The notes beneath the pieces are model-generated. The model saw nothing but the letters and a program-made list of their open reading frames with translations. It had not been told where the DNA came from and did not search any database. Positions 53,474-63,453 of a stretch of DNA of 64,000 bases are shown here, one piece after another. Origin of the DNA: Burkholderiales bacterium (lineage in GTDB: Bacteria; Pseudomonadota; Gammaproteobacteria; Burkholderiales; SG8-39); assembly GCA_014860445.1 (NCBI GenBank), contig JACZJT010000023.1, positions 62,001 through 126,000 of the forward strand, read 5' to 3'. The number at the start of each line of letters is the position of its first letter. Position 1 is the first letter of the stretch. Position numbers and translations under genes: made by a program.

Positions 53474-56400
53474 ATGCAAGACAGCGAAGCCCATGCCAAG
53501 CCGATCAATGAACTCGTCAGCAGCCTGCAGACGCACCTTGAACGGGGTCTGACGCCACGCGAGGCGCAGGAACGCCTCGCGAAGTTCGGCGCCAATGAAC
53601 TGACAGAGCGGCCACGGCCGGGATTCCTGGCCCTGCTCTGGGATCAATTCAACAATTACCTGGTGATCATACTGATCATCGCTGCGCTGATTTCGCTCGC
53701 GCTCGGCGAATACGTCGACTCCATCGCCATCATGTTCATCGTGGTGCTGAACGCCGTGGTCGGCGTAATTCAGGAATCGAAGGCGGAACAGGCGCTTGCC
53801 GCCTTGCAGAAAATGTCCGCGCCCAATGCGCAGGTCATGCGCGACGGCGTGCAAGTGACGATTCCGGGCCGCGAGATCGTCGCGGGCGATATCGTCCTGC
53901 TCGAAGCCGGAAACTACGTCCCTGCCGACCTGCGCCTGGTGGAAAGCGTCAACCTGAAGATCGAAGAAGCCTCGCTGACGGGTGAGTCGGTGCCGGTCGA
54001 GAAGAATGCCGCGCCGGTGCTGGACCGGGAAATTCCGTTGGGCGACCGCAAGAACACCGCTTTCATGGGTACGATTATTACCTACGGACGCGGCAAGGGC
54101 CTGGTAACCGGCACCGGGATGGGCACGCAGATTGGTCTCATCGCCGAAATGATCCAGTCCTTCGAGGCCGAGGACACGCCGCTGCAGATAAAGCTCGAGC
54201 ACCTGGGCAAGGTTCTGGGAACCGCCTGCCTTGCGATCTGCGCCCTCGTATTCATCTACGGCCTGTTCCGGGACACGAATCTCGCGAACGCCCTGGACGG
54301 TGGTTTCCTCAACTATCTGGAGACGGAGAAGAAGGCCATCATCAATCTGTTCATGACCGCGGTGAGCCTGGCCATCGCCGCGGTTCCCGAGGGATTGCCG
54401 GCGATCGTGACCATCTGCCTCGCCCTGGGAATGCAGCGCATGATCAAGCACCATGCGCTGATCCGCAAACTCCCGGCTGTCGAAACGCTGGGCTGCGCAA
54501 CGGTGGTCTGCTCCGACAAGACCGGTACCCTGACGCAGAACGAGATGACGGTGGTGCAGGGATGGGCAGGCGGCAAGCGCTTCCGCATCAGTGGAGAAGG
54601 CTACAGCCCGAAAGGGGAATTCTTCGCCGGCAGCGAGGCTTTTGATCCGCGCGCCGACGCGGACGCGACGCTGCTGCTGCATGGCGCTTTGGCCTGCAAC
54701 GACGCGAGGCTGGAAGAAGGAAGCGACGAGGCGGGCCGGCGTTCGTGGCGGATCATCGGCGATCCCACCGAAGGCGCGATGGTCGTCGCCGCCGCGAAAA
54801 GCGGGTACCGGCGCGCCGAGTTGGACCAGGCGCTGCCGAGGATTCAGGAGATCCCGTTCGATTCCGACAGAAAGCGCATGAGCACAATACACAGCGTGGC
54901 CGGCGCGCAGGCGCGGACCGGATTGCAGGCTTTGGTCTCCGTCCCCGGCGCGCCGCCGCTCATCGCCTTCGTCAAGGGCGCACCCGATGTCATCCTGGAT
55001 CTGTGCAAGCACAGCCTGCAATCCGGCGAGACCGTGGGGCTGACGCAGGCGCAGCGCGCGGCCATACTCGAACAGAACCACGACATGGCGAGCAATGCCT
55101 TGCGTGTGCTCGCCGTGGCCTATCGCCCGCTGCAGGAAGTCCCGGAGAGCATCAGCCCGGAAAACGTAGAGAAGGATCTCGTCTTCGTCGGCCTGCTCGG
55201 CATGATAGACCCGCCGCGGCCCGAGGTAATCGATGCCCTGAAAGTGGCCCGCGGCGCCGGCCTGAAGAGCGTCATGGTGACAGGCGACTACAAGGACACC
55301 GCCGAGGCCATCGCCCGGGATATCGGTCTCCTGACACCGGGCGGGCTGGTGCTGACCGGACCGGAAATCGAAAAGCTCAGCGATGAGGAACTCACCGCCA
55401 GGACCGACAAACTCGAGGTGTGCTGCCGGGTCTCGCCGCAGCACAAGACCAGGATCGTCGATGCCTTCAAGGCGCGCGGCCACGTGGTCGCGATGACCGG
55501 CGACGGCGTCAACGACGCGCCGGCGCTGAAGCGGGCAAATATCGGTGTCGCCATGGGCATCACCGGCACGGACGTGGCCAAGCAGACTGCGGACATGGTG
55601 CTGACCGACGATAATTTCGCCAGCATCGTCGCGGCCATCGAGCAGGGGCGGATCATCTATTCCAACATCCGCAAATTCGTTTACTTCCTGCTTGCCTGCA
55701 ATGTCGGAGAGATTCTCATCATCTTCGGCTCCATGCTGGTGGGTTTGCCGATCCCCTTGCGGCCGGTGCAATTGCTATGGCTGAACCTGGTCAGCGACGG
55801 TGCGCCCGCTCTCGCCCTGGGCCTGGAGAAGGGTGATCCGGACATCATGAAGCACCCGCCGCGCGCGCCGACCGAGCCTGTCATCAACAGGGACATGGCG
55901 ATCGGCATCGGTGTCGTCGGCCTTGTCGACGCCATCGCCATACTCGCCGTCTTCTATCTGGCCCTGCAGCGCTACCCGGATCAGTTGGTGGCTGCCCAGA
56001 CCATAGCCTTCGTCACCCTGTGCAGCTCGGAACTGATCCGCGCCTTTACCGCGCGATCCGAGTATCACAGCATTTTTTCCATTGGCGTGTTTTCCAACCG
56101 CTGGATGGTGTGGGCCGTGGGGCTGTCGTTCCTGCTGGTGCTGCTGGTGGTCTACGTGCCCTTCCTGCGGCCGTTCTTCGACACCGTGCCGCTCGGCGCC
56201 GATGACTGGCTGTTCATGCTGCCGTTCTTTTTCGCTTCGCCGATCGCAATGGAACTGCTCAAGGTGTATTTCCGCGGGCGCGCGCCGAGGGCCCCGGAAG
56301 CGGCCGGCATGATTGATGAACGTTTCGATGCCCCGATCACCGGATCTGCGCGGCAGGGTGCACAGCAGGGATCGATCCCGGAAAAATCCGCAGGAGGGAA

Positions 56401-56911
56401 TGCGATGCTAAAAATACTCATCCCGGTCGACGGCTCGCGCAACAGCCGCTTCGCCGTGCAGCATGTGATCAACGAGTTCATGAACAACACCGCGATGGAA
56501 ATCCACCTGCTGAACGTGCAGCCGCCGTTCTCCAGGGAGATCGCGCGCTTTGTGAGCGGGAAGACGCTCCACGACTATCACCGCGACGAGGCGGAAAAGG
56601 CGCTGAGCCCGGCCAGGCAGATGCTCGATAATTTCGGCGTCCCCTACGCGGCGCACAGCGAGGTCGGAAACCGGGCAAAGGCGATCGCGAACGCGGCGCG
56701 GCGGCTGCGCTGCGACCGGATCGTGATGAGCACGGCGCGCAAAAACTCGCTCACGAGGCTGATCGAAAATTCGGTTACCAACAAGGTGCTCGAACTGACC
56801 CCGGTGCCCGTTGAGGTGATTGCGGGCGACGCAGTGTCCAATTACGAGCGCTACGGCATTCCTGCCGCACTGGGCGCGCTGGCGGCGGTGCTGATGCTGG
56901 CCGCAGACTGA
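53474..56911 (+). CDS. SERCA-like P-type cation ATPase fused to a universal stress (UspA) domain
   Basis: 1145-residue protein. Residues 1-940: type II P-type ATPase with actuator [11 protein letters not shown], phosphorylation site [13 protein letters not shown] (D349), [22 protein letters not shown], and membrane ion-site motifs PEGLP (from 305) and NLVSDGAPA (about 771), as in Ca2+ pumps. Residues 978-1125: UspA domain ([49 protein letters not shown]), then a short C-terminal hydrophobic helix. Start at the ATG 53474, GGAGG 5 bases upstream. Ca2+ is the likely ion, inferred. Confidence 0.9.
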   Translation: MQDSEAHAKPINELVSSLQTHLERGLTPREAQERLAKFGANELTERPRPGFLALLWDQFNNYLVIILIIAALISLALGEYVDSIAIMFIVVLNAVVGVIQESKAEQALAALQKMSAPNAQVMRDGVQVTIPGREIVAGDIVLLEAGNYVPADLRLVESVNLKIEEASLTGESVPVEKNAAPVLDREIPLGDRKNTAFMGTIITYGRGKGLVTGTGMGTQIGLIAEMIQSFEAEDTPLQIKLEHLGKVLGTACLAICALVFIYGLFRDTNLANALDGGFLNYLETEKKAIINLFMTAVSLAIAAVPEGLPAIVTICLALGMQRMIKHHALIRKLPAVETLGCATVVCSDKTGTLTQNEMTVVQGWAGGKRFRISGEGYSPKGEFFAGSEAFDPRADADATLLLHGALACNDARLEEGSDEAGRRSWRIIGDPTEGAMVVAAAKSGYRRAELDQALPRIQEIPFDSDRKRMSTIHSVAGAQARTGLQALVSVPGAPPLIAFVKGAPDVILDLCKHSLQSGETVGLTQAQRAAILEQNHDMASNALRVLAVAYRPLQEVPESISPENVEKDLVFVGLLGMIDPPRPEVIDALKVARGAGLKSVMVTGDYKDTAEAIARDIGLLTPGGLVLTGPEIEKLSDEELTARTDKLEVCCRVSPQHKTRIVDAFKARGHVVAMTGDGVNDAPALKRANIGVAMGITGTDVAKQTADMVLTDDNFASIVAAIEQGRIIYSNIRKFVYFLLACNVGEILIIFGSMLVGLPIPLRPVQLLWLNLVSDGAPALALGLEKGDPDIMKHPPRAPTEPVINRDMAIGIGVVGLVDAIAILAVFYLALQRYPDQLVAAQTIAFVTLCSSELIRAFTARSEYHSIFSIGVFSNRWMVWAVGLSFLLVLLVVYVPFLRPFFDTVPLGADDWLFMLPFFFASPIAMELLKVYFRGRAPRAPEAAGMIDERFDAPITGSARQGAQQGSIPEKSAGGNAMLKILIPVDGSRNSRFAVQHVINEFMNNTAMEIHLLNVQPPFSREIARFVSGKTLHDYHRDEAEKALSPARQMLDNFGVPYAAHSEVGNRAKAIANAARRLRCDRIVMSTARKNSLTRLIENSVTNKVLELTPVPVEVIAGDAVSNYERYGIPAALGALAAVLMLAAD
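56392..56407 (+). promoter_or_regulatory. internal ribosome-binding site and start for the UspA part
   Basis: AGGAGG at 56392-56397 stands 7 bases before an in-frame ATG at 56405-56407, exactly at the beginning of the UspA domain. It may allow separate translation of a 168-residue UspA protein from the ATPase message. Confidence 0.55.
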
Positions 56912-56930
56912 AGCCTGCGTTAAAACAGGG

Positions 56931-57857
56931 CTATTTCAGTTTCGCGCCGCAATTCGAACAGAAGCGGTCGTCCGGGTCACGCGGGGTGCCGCACTTGGTG
57001 CAGGCGCCCGCGCCGCCAGGCCGTGCGACACCGGCCTTTGCGCGCTCCCGCCACCACAGGAAGGCCATGCCGATGCCGATCAGCAGCGACACGGCGAGGA
57101 TGAACACCAGCACCCCCTTGGTTACTTCGTCGCCGGAGCCCGCGGCCGGCGCGGCTGAAACCGCAGCCGGTGCACTCGTTTGCGCCTTCGGTTGCAGTAT
57201 TTCCGCGGAAGTGCGCTTGTCTGTCTTCTTGTAACTCACTTTGATCGGCAGCTGCTTGCCGGCTTCCTGGGCACCCAGTTCTCCCGAAACGTAGCGCAAA
57301 CCGTCCTGACCTTTCGCGCCGGCTTCCAGTTTTGGCAGCACTGAAAAATCGCTGGCTTCCGCCGGTTCCTGCACCACAACGCCCATGCGATTGACCGCGA
57401 GATCGCCCGGCCAGACATAGGTGTAACTGCGCTCGGGCGTGCCGGTCGCGAGCGGATCGTAGAACTCGATATGAAAGTAGCGCTCCGGCACCTTGAAGCG
57501 CAGCGTGATGTAATCCTTTGCGTCCGTGCGTTCATGCTCCAGGTTCAGCAGATTGCCGCCCGCGACTGCGGAGTACGCCATCGCCGAAGGTCCGCCGGTG
57601 GAGGCGGCAATGCGCAGCGTCACGTCTGCCGGCAACTTGGTATCCGCCGCAAGCGCGCCCCTGAGGATCACCAGCGCTGCAGGGCGGTCGAACTCGGGCC
57701 AGACCTCGATCTGCATGCTTTCGAGGCGCGGATTGCGCAGCGGACCGCCCCCGCCCGAGGGGCCGGCGGCGTAGGCCGGCAGCAGCGACAGCGCCAGGAA
57801 CGCCATCAACAGACGCGACGCCAATGGCGCGCTCATTCGCTTTATTGCATGCCGCAT
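56931..57857 (-). CDS. periplasmic-domain membrane protein with cytoplasmic zinc ribbon
   Basis: 308-residue protein of unknown function. Signal or anchor helix (LASRLLMAFLALSLLPAYAA), an extracytoplasmic beta-rich domain (about 45-225, IEVWPEFDRPAALVILRGALAA, YITLRFKVPERYFHIEFYDP), an Ala/Pro linker, one helix (about 250-270), and a C-terminal zinc ribbon CTKCGTPRDPDDRFCSNCG. It is divergent from copA and shares its operator region, suggesting copper-linked expression, but nothing in the protein itself shows copper binding. Confidence 0.7.
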   Translation of the reverse strand: MRHAIKRMSAPLASRLLMAFLALSLLPAYAAGPSGGGGPLRNPRLESMQIEVWPEFDRPAALVILRGALAADTKLPADVTLRIAASTGGPSAMAYSAVAGGNLLNLEHERTDAKDYITLRFKVPERYFHIEFYDPLATGTPERSYTYVWPGDLAVNRMGVVVQEPAEASDFSVLPKLEAGAKGQDGLRYVSGELGAQEAGKQLPIKVSYKKTDKRTSAEILQPKAQTSAPAAVSAAPAAGSGDEVTKGVLVFILAVSLLIGIGMAFLWWRERAKAGVARPGGAGACTKCGTPRDPDDRFCSNCGAKLK

Positions 57858-57924
57858 ATTCGTTTCTCCTTTGCCTGCATTATCGCCGCCGCACGGAAAA
57901 AATGGGCGTTTCGTTTAAGCCGTG

Positions 57925-57973
57925 ATTATACCCCATATGGGTATTTGACAAATACCCATATGGGGTATATGAT
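57925..57973 (+). promoter_or_regulatory. divergent copper-responsive promoter with 41-bp perfect palindrome
   Basis: Two 20-bp arms (57928-57947 and 57949-57968) are exact reverse complements around one base (57948). Each arm holds ATACCC-CATAT-GGGTAT-like sequence, the form of CsoR operators. For copA the promoter is TTGACA (57945-57950), 17-bp spacer, TATGAT (57968-57973). On the minus strand TTGTCA (57951-57946) and TATAAT (57930-57925) are spaced 15 bp for the divergent zinc-ribbon gene. The operator covers both -35 boxes. Confidence 0.88.
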
Positions 57974-58009
57974 TCGCATCTCCATTTTCTTATTTTACGG
58001 TTACATCCC

Positions 58010-60409
58010 ATGAATTCCTCCTCTGCACTTAGACTGGACCTGCCGCTGGAAGGCATGACCTGCGTTGCCTGCGCGGCGCGCATCGAAAAAAGCCTGAACA
58101 AAATGCCCGGCGTGGTCGCCAACGTCAATTTTGCGGCGGAGTCGGCGCGGGTGACGCTCGAGGCGAACAGCAGCACGCCCGCCGCCGTGGTCGAGACGAT
58201 TCAGCGCACCGGATATTCGGTGCCTGTGCAAGTGGCCGAGTTCCAGGTCTACGGCATGACCTGCGTCGCCTGCGCGACGCGCATCGAGAAGGCGCTGAAC
58301 AAACTCGAGGGCGTGGAAGCGACGGTCAACTTTGCCAGCGAAACTGCGCGGGTCAGCTATATGCCCGGGCTGGCCACACCCGAGCGGCTCATCGAAATCA
58401 TCCAGAAGACCGGCTACGAAGCGAACGAGCGCGTCGAGGCGAACGCCGCCGAGGAAAAAGCGCGCCGTGCAGATGCCTTCCGTGGCGAACTGCGCTTATT
58501 CTGGATTTCCGTCGCGCTCAGCCTGCCGCTGCTGGCAGGGATGTTTACCATGTTCGGTCCGGGCCACGCGGAACTACTGCCGCGTTGGCTGCAGCTGGCG
58601 CTGGCAACACCGGTGCAATTCTGGATAGGGCGGCGCTTCTACATCGGTGGCTACAAGGCCTTGCGCGGTGGTGGCGCCAACATGGACGTGCTGGTGGCGC
58701 TGGGCACGAGCATGGCCTACGGCCTTTCGGCAGTTGTCACCTTGTTCGGGCTGGTGCATCAGCATGTCTACTTCGAAGCCAGCGCGGTGATCATCACGCT
58801 GGTGCTGATGGGCAAACTGCTCGAAGCGCGCGCAAAACTCGGGACCTCGGCGGCGATTGAGGCGCTCGTCCGACTGCAGCCCAAGACCGCGCGCGTCGAG
58901 CGCGACGGCGTATTGGTCGAAGTACCGGTCGCAAGCATACAGAAGGGCGACATCTTCGTAGTTCGTTCGGGCGAGAGCATCCCCGTCGACGGTCTGGTGG
59001 CGAGCGGCGAATCCGGCGTCGACGAGAGCATGCTCACCGGCGAGAGCCTGCCGGTCGGCAAGCACAGCGGGGACAAGGTCTACGCCGGCACCATCAACCA
59101 GCAGGGGCTGTTGCGTTGCGCGGCCGAGGGCGTGGGTGCGGCGACCATGCTGGCCGGCATCATCCGCTTGGTGCGCGAGGCCCAGGGCACCAAGGCGCCG
59201 ATCCAGCGTCTCGCCGACCAGGTCGCGGCGGTGTTCGTTCCGGTCGTGGTCTCGATCAGCGCAGTCACTTTCGTTCTTTGGTGGGGCATAGGCGGCGAAC
59301 TCGCGCCGGCACTCGTCAATGCGGTGGCGGTGCTGGTGATCGCCTGCCCGTGCGCGCTTGGTCTGGCGACGCCGACCGCCATCATGGTGGGCACCGGTCG
59401 CGGCGCACAGGTGGGCGTGCTGGTCAAGAACGCCGTGGCGCTGGAGCAGGCCGAGAAAATCCGCACCCTGATCGTCGACAAGACCGGCACGCTGACCGAG
59501 GGCAAACCGGTGGTGACCGATGTGGTTCCGACCGCGGGAATTTCCGAGCAGGATCTGATCGCTGCCGCTGCGGGCCTGGAGTCGGGTTCGGCGCATCCGC
59601 TCGCCCACGCCGTGCTCGAGTATGCAAAACAGAAGGGCATCACAGCGGCGCCGATACGCGATTTCAATTCGGTCACGGGCAAGGGCGTACAGGCGATGGT
59701 CGACGTTCCCGCGCTCGGCGGCGAACAGACGCTGCTCTTGGGCGCACCGGAGTTTCTGACGCATGAAGGCCTGGCGATCGACGCCGCCGCGATCGGACCG
59801 CTCGTCGGTCAGGGGAAGACCGTCATCGCGGTCGGCGGCGGCGGACGCGTGCTCGGCTATCTCGCCATTGCCGACAAGCTGCGCGCAAGCTCCCGGGAAG
59901 CCGTGGGCAAGCTGCGCGCCATGGACATTGACGTGGTGATGCTGACCGGCGACAACGCCGAGACGGCGAAAGCGATTGCCGAGGCCGCCGGCGTAGCCAA
60001 CTACAAGGCGCAGGTGCTCCCCGGGGACAAGGCCGCGGCAGTCGCCGAGTTCAAGTCGGCCGGTCAGGTGGTCGGCATGGTCGGCGACGGGGTCAACGAT
60101 GCGCCCGCGCTCGCGGCGGCCGACGTGAGCTTCGCCATCGGCGCGGGCTCGGATGTCGCCATCGAAGCGGCGGACATCGCGCTGATGCGCAACGACCTGC
60201 TCTCGGTGGTCGACGCCATCAGCCTGTCGCGCGCTACGCTGAAAAAGATACGGCAGAACCTGTTCTTCGCCTTTATTTACAACGTGCTCGGCATCCCGCT
60301 TGCCGCTGCGGGGATGCTGAATCCGGTGATTGCCGGCGCGGCGATGGCCTTGTCTTCGGTGTCGGTGGTCAGCAACTCGCTGCTGTTGCGGCGCTGGCGG
60401 CGCGCTTAA
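58010..60409 (+). CDS. copA: copper-exporting P1B-type ATPase
   Basis: 799-residue Cu(I) exporter of the inner membrane. Two N-terminal heavy-metal-associated domains each with GMTCVAC (about residues 15 and 82), transmembrane CPC in [13 protein letters not shown] (about 446), phosphorylation DKTGT (D490), [10 protein letters not shown] (the HP motif) and [17 protein letters not shown]. All catalytic and metal sites are intact. It opens the copA-copZ-csoR group. Confidence 0.97.
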   Translation: MNSSSALRLDLPLEGMTCVACAARIEKSLNKMPGVVANVNFAAESARVTLEANSSTPAAVVETIQRTGYSVPVQVAEFQVYGMTCVACATRIEKALNKLEGVEATVNFASETARVSYMPGLATPERLIEIIQKTGYEANERVEANAAEEKARRADAFRGELRLFWISVALSLPLLAGMFTMFGPGHAELLPRWLQLALATPVQFWIGRRFYIGGYKALRGGGANMDVLVALGTSMAYGLSAVVTLFGLVHQHVYFEASAVIITLVLMGKLLEARAKLGTSAAIEALVRLQPKTARVERDGVLVEVPVASIQKGDIFVVRSGESIPVDGLVASGESGVDESMLTGESLPVGKHSGDKVYAGTINQQGLLRCAAEGVGAATMLAGIIRLVREAQGTKAPIQRLADQVAAVFVPVVVSISAVTFVLWWGIGGELAPALVNAVAVLVIACPCALGLATPTAIMVGTGRGAQVGVLVKNAVALEQAEKIRTLIVDKTGTLTEGKPVVTDVVPTAGISEQDLIAAAAGLESGSAHPLAHAVLEYAKQKGITAAPIRDFNSVTGKGVQAMVDVPALGGEQTLLLGAPEFLTHEGLAIDAAAIGPLVGQGKTVIAVGGGGRVLGYLAIADKLRASSREAVGKLRAMDIDVVMLTGDNAETAKAIAEAAGVANYKAQVLPGDKAAAVAEFKSAGQVVGMVGDGVNDAPALAAADVSFAIGAGSDVAIEAADIALMRNDLLSVVDAISLSRATLKKIRQNLFFAFIYNVLGIPLAAAGMLNPVIAGAAMALSSVSVVSNSLLLRRWRRA

Positions 60410-60454
60410 GTTTTTCTAGTGGTCAAATCAACGCATCACAAACAGGAGATCGAT

Positions 60455-60664
60455 ATGGAAACAGTAACACTGGGAATTTCAGGCATGACTTGCGGTGGCT
60501 GCGTGAAGAGCGTAACCAATGTACTGAAGGCGCAGGACGGCGTCGCGAAAGCCGATGTGTCGCTGGAAAAGAAAAACGCAGTCGTCGAATTCGATCCGGG
60601 CAAGGTGCAGCTCGAGCAGCTGAAGCGCAGCGTCGTGGAGGCGGGATTTGAAGTCGCAGCCTGA
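60455..60664 (+). CDS. copZ: CopZ-like copper chaperone
   Basis: 69-residue single heavy-metal-associated domain, [16 protein letters not shown] with metal ligands C13 and C16, and the ferredoxin-like fold pattern ([23 protein letters not shown]). CAGGAG at 60443-60448 decides the start; the open frame begins earlier at 60419. It likely delivers Cu(I) to CopA. Confidence 0.93.
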   Translation: METVTLGISGMTCGGCVKSVTNVLKAQDGVAKADVSLEKKNAVVEFDPGKVQLEQLKRSVVEAGFEVAA

Positions 60665-60965
60665 CGCCGTTGAGTGCGAGCACCACGCCGAACATGGCGT
60701 AGTGCAGCCCAACAAGGCGGCCCTGTTGAAGCGCTTGAACCGCATCGAGGGGCAAACGCGGGGTGTGGCGAAAATGGTCGAAGAGGACCGCTACTGCGTG
60801 GACGTACTCACGCAGATTTCGGCGATCCAGTCGGCACTGGACGCACTCGCCCTGCAGCTGCTCGAGAGCCATACCAAGGGCTGCGTGCGCTCCGCGATCC
60901 GCTCGGGCAACGGCGAGGCGGCGATCGACGAACTCATGACCGTGGTGAAGCGATTCGGGCGTTAG
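60648..60965 (+). CDS. csoR: copper-sensing repressor CsoR
   Basis: 105-residue CsoR/RcnR-family all-helical repressor. The Cu(I) ligand set C50, H75 and C79 ([32 protein letters not shown]) is complete and matches CsoR rather than RcnR. Start TTG at 60648, GGAGG at 60638-60642, overlapping copZ by 17 bp. It should bind the palindrome at 57928-57968 and be released by copper. Confidence 0.93.
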   Translation: MKSQPDAVECEHHAEHGVVQPNKAALLKRLNRIEGQTRGVAKMVEEDRYCVDVLTQISAIQSALDALALQLLESHTKGCVRSAIRSGNGEAAIDELMTVVKRFGR

Positions 60966-61010
60966 CCGGACGGCGGGGGAGTAGCCGCCGTCAATTGAGG
61001 TGATCGGGCC

Positions 61011-62201
61011 GTGAAGATCCTGAAAAAATCTCCCGCCATGCCGCGCGGCATCTGGATGCTGGGCTTCGTCAGCCTGTTCATGGACGTTTCGTCCGAACTG
61101 ATACACGGGCTGCTGCCGGTGTTCATGGTCACCGCCCTGGGCGCGAGTGCGTTTGCGGTGGGCATGGTCGAAGGCATCGCGGAATCGACCGCCTTGATCG
61201 TCAAGGTTTTCTCGGGCGTGCTCAGCGATTACCTGGGCAAGCGCAAGGCGCTGGCGGTGATGGGCTACGGCCTCGGCGCATTGTCCAAGCCGCTGTTCGC
61301 GTTGGCATTGACGGTGAACTGGGTGCTCGCGGCGCGCTTCATCGACCGCATCGGCAAAGGCATACGCGGCGCGCCGCGCGACGCCCTCGTCGCCGATCTC
61401 GCACCGCCGGAAATACGCGGTGCGGCCTATGGCCTGCGGCAGTCGCTCGATACGGTGGGCGCGTTTCTCGGCCCCTTGCTCGGTATCGGACTGATGCTCA
61501 TCTGGGCGGGGGATTTCCGGACGGTATTCTGGTTCGCCCTGATTCCAGCCTTCATCGCCGTGCTGCTGCTGGTGTTCGGGGTACAGGAACACGCCGCAAC
61601 TGCGCCGCCCAAACCGGCCGCGCGGATCCAATGGGCGACGCTGCAGGAGATGGGCAATGCCTACTGGTTCGTGGTCGCGGTGGGCGGCGTGTTTACCCTC
61701 GCCCGTTTCAGCGAGGCCTTCCTGATCCTGCGCGCGCAGCAACAGGGTCTGCCCGACAGCTATGCGCCGATGGTGCTGGTGGTCATGAGCCTGGTGTACG
61801 CGCTCTCCGCCTATCCACTGGGAAAACTCGCCGACCGCATGAGCCACATGAAGCTGCTCGCCGCCGGCCTCATCGTGTTGATCGCCGCCGATCTGGTGCT
61901 GGCGCAAGCGCAGGGGCTGGCCGCTGTCGCCTTAGGCGTGGCCTTGTGGGGCCTGCATCTGGGCATGACCCAGGGACTGCTCGCAACCATGGTCGCGGAT
62001 ACGGCGCCTGCGCATTTGCGCGGCACGGCTTTTGGATTTTTCAACCTGGCGAGCGGCATCGCTATGCTCGTGGCCAGCGTGCTCGCGGGCCTGCTGTGGG
62101 ACCGGCTGGGACCGGGCGTCACGTTCTATGCCGGCGCGGTTTTTTCCGCGGCCGCCCTGCTGATGCTCCTGCTGCGCAGCCGGCGCCTGTCCGTGCTCTG
62201 A
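61011..62201 (+). CDS. MFS transporter
   Basis: 396-residue major facilitator with about twelve helices. Loop 2-3 motif DYLGKRKAL, the cytoplasmic RFIDRIGKGIRGAPRDALVADLAPPEIRGAAYGLRQSLDTVGAFLGP and the second-half YPLGKLADRMSH repeat are typical. Start GTG at 61011. It follows csoR after a hairpin (GACGGCGG 60969-60976 with CCGCCGTC 60985-60992). Substrate unknown; a role in metal handling is suggested only by position. Confidence 0.85.
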   Translation: MKILKKSPAMPRGIWMLGFVSLFMDVSSELIHGLLPVFMVTALGASAFAVGMVEGIAESTALIVKVFSGVLSDYLGKRKALAVMGYGLGALSKPLFALALTVNWVLAARFIDRIGKGIRGAPRDALVADLAPPEIRGAAYGLRQSLDTVGAFLGPLLGIGLMLIWAGDFRTVFWFALIPAFIAVLLLVFGVQEHAATAPPKPAARIQWATLQEMGNAYWFVVAVGGVFTLARFSEAFLILRAQQQGLPDSYAPMVLVVMSLVYALSAYPLGKLADRMSHMKLLAAGLIVLIAADLVLAQAQGLAAVALGVALWGLHLGMTQGLLATMVADTAPAHLRGTAFGFFNLASGIAMLVASVLAGLLWDRLGPGVTFYAGAVFSAAALLMLLLRSRRLSVL

Positions 62202-62389
62202 GCTCTGAGGGGAGGCCGCTATCGTGGCGGCGTTTGCGCTGTGCTAATGACCCGCGGAGTGAACTGACGTAAAATCAGCATAGTCGCGGACGCGGTTCCG
62301 CGACAGAACGCTGGCCTGCCGAAACCGGGGCGTGGCTTGCGCTACAGCCCGGTCGCGGCTGGATCCGCCCGCTCACACAGGTTCCGATA

Positions 62390-62593
62390 GTGATTGAAGT
62401 CAAGGTAAACGGCGCCGCCCAGCGCTTCGACCCCAATACCGACATTGCAGCCATGCTCGAGCGCCTGCAACTGGCGGGCAAGCGCGTGGCGGTCGAGCGC
62501 AACGGCGAGATCGTGCCGCGCAGCCGTTTCGCGCAGACGGCGCTGGCCGAGGGCGACCAGCTGGAAATCGTGGTCGCAGTCGGCGGCGGCTGA
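62390..62593 (+). CDS. thiS: sulfur carrier protein ThiS
   Basis: 67-residue ubiquitin-fold sulfur carrier for the thiazole of thiamine, ending in the required Gly-Gly (VVAVGGG). Start GTG at 62390. In the 188-bp leader I see a hairpin (GTCGCGGA 62283-62290 with TCCGCGAC 62297-62304) but no TPP-riboswitch core. Confidence 0.93.
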   Translation: MIEVKVNGAAQRFDPNTDIAAMLERLQLAGKRVAVERNGEIVPRSRFAQTALAEGDQLEIVVAVGGG

Positions 62594-62625
62594 ACCTTTT
62601 ATGCTGGAGTAAAGCGAGAGCAAAC

Positions 62626-63417
62626 ATGAACGATTCTCTTATTATCGGCGGCAAGTCCTACCATTCGCGCCTGCTCATCGGTACCGGCAAGTACAAGGAT
62701 TTCGACGAGACACGCCGCGCGATCGAAGCGAGCGGGGCCGAGATCGTCACGGTGGCGATCCGCCGCACGAATATCGGCCAGAATGCGAACGAGCCTTCGC
62801 TGCTCGATGCCGTGCCCCCGTCGAAATACACCTACCTGCCCAATACCGCAGGCTGCTACACGGCCGACGACGCGGTGCGCACCCTGCGCCTCGCGCGCGA
62901 GCTGCTCGACGGCCACGAACTGGTGAAGCTGGAAGTGCTGGGCGATCCGAAGAGCCTGTTTCCCAACATGATGGAAACGCTCACGGCCGCCGAAACCCTG
63001 GTGCGGGAAGGCTTCAAGGTGATGGTGTACTGCAGCGACGATCCTATCCTGGCCAAACGCCTGGAGGAAATCGGCTGCGTCGCGGTGATGCCGCTCGCCT
63101 CCTTGATCGGATCGGGCATGGGCATACTCAATCCCTGGAATCTGCAGCTGATCCTGGAAGACGCCAAAGTGCCGGTGATAGTCGATGCCGGCGTGGGTAC
63201 GGCGTCCGATGCCGCCATCGCCATGGAACTGGGCTGCGACGGCGTGCTCATGAACACGGCAGTCGCCGCGGCGAAAAATCCGGTGCTCATGGCGCAGGCG
63301 ATGAAAAAAGCGGTAGAGGCCGGGCGCGAGGCCTGGCTCGCCGGTCGCATGCCCAAGAAACTCTATGCGGCCGCGCCCAGCTCGCCCACCGGCGGCGTCA
63401 TCGGCAAAGCCGCCTGA
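62626..63417 (+). CDS. thiG: thiazole synthase ThiG
   Basis: 263-residue TIM-barrel enzyme forming the thiazole phosphate moiety with ThiS thiocarboxylate. [49 protein letters not shown], the Schiff-base Lys in LVKLEVLGD and [30 protein letters not shown] are all typical. 32 bp after thiS. Confidence 0.97.
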   Translation: MNDSLIIGGKSYHSRLLIGTGKYKDFDETRRAIEASGAEIVTVAIRRTNIGQNANEPSLLDAVPPSKYTYLPNTAGCYTADDAVRTLRLARELLDGHELVKLEVLGDPKSLFPNMMETLTAAETLVREGFKVMVYCSDDPILAKRLEEIGCVAVMPLASLIGSGMGILNPWNLQLILEDAKVPVIVDAGVGTASDAAIAMELGCDGVLMNTAVAAAKNPVLMAQAMKKAVEAGREAWLAGRMPKKLYAAAPSSPTGGVIGKAA

Positions 63418-63453
63418 GGTGTGCCGGGCGCGGTCCCGGCGACGCTATTTCCG

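Noticed and set aside
53024-55771. 915-codon open frame on the minus strand
   Set aside because: Antisense to the ATPase-UspA gene; composition is shadow-like and no motif is recognisable.
62202-62389. TPP riboswitch before thiS
   Set aside because: A thiamine gene leader is the place to expect one, but the conserved CUGAGA core and partner elements are not visible; only an 8-bp hairpin is seen.
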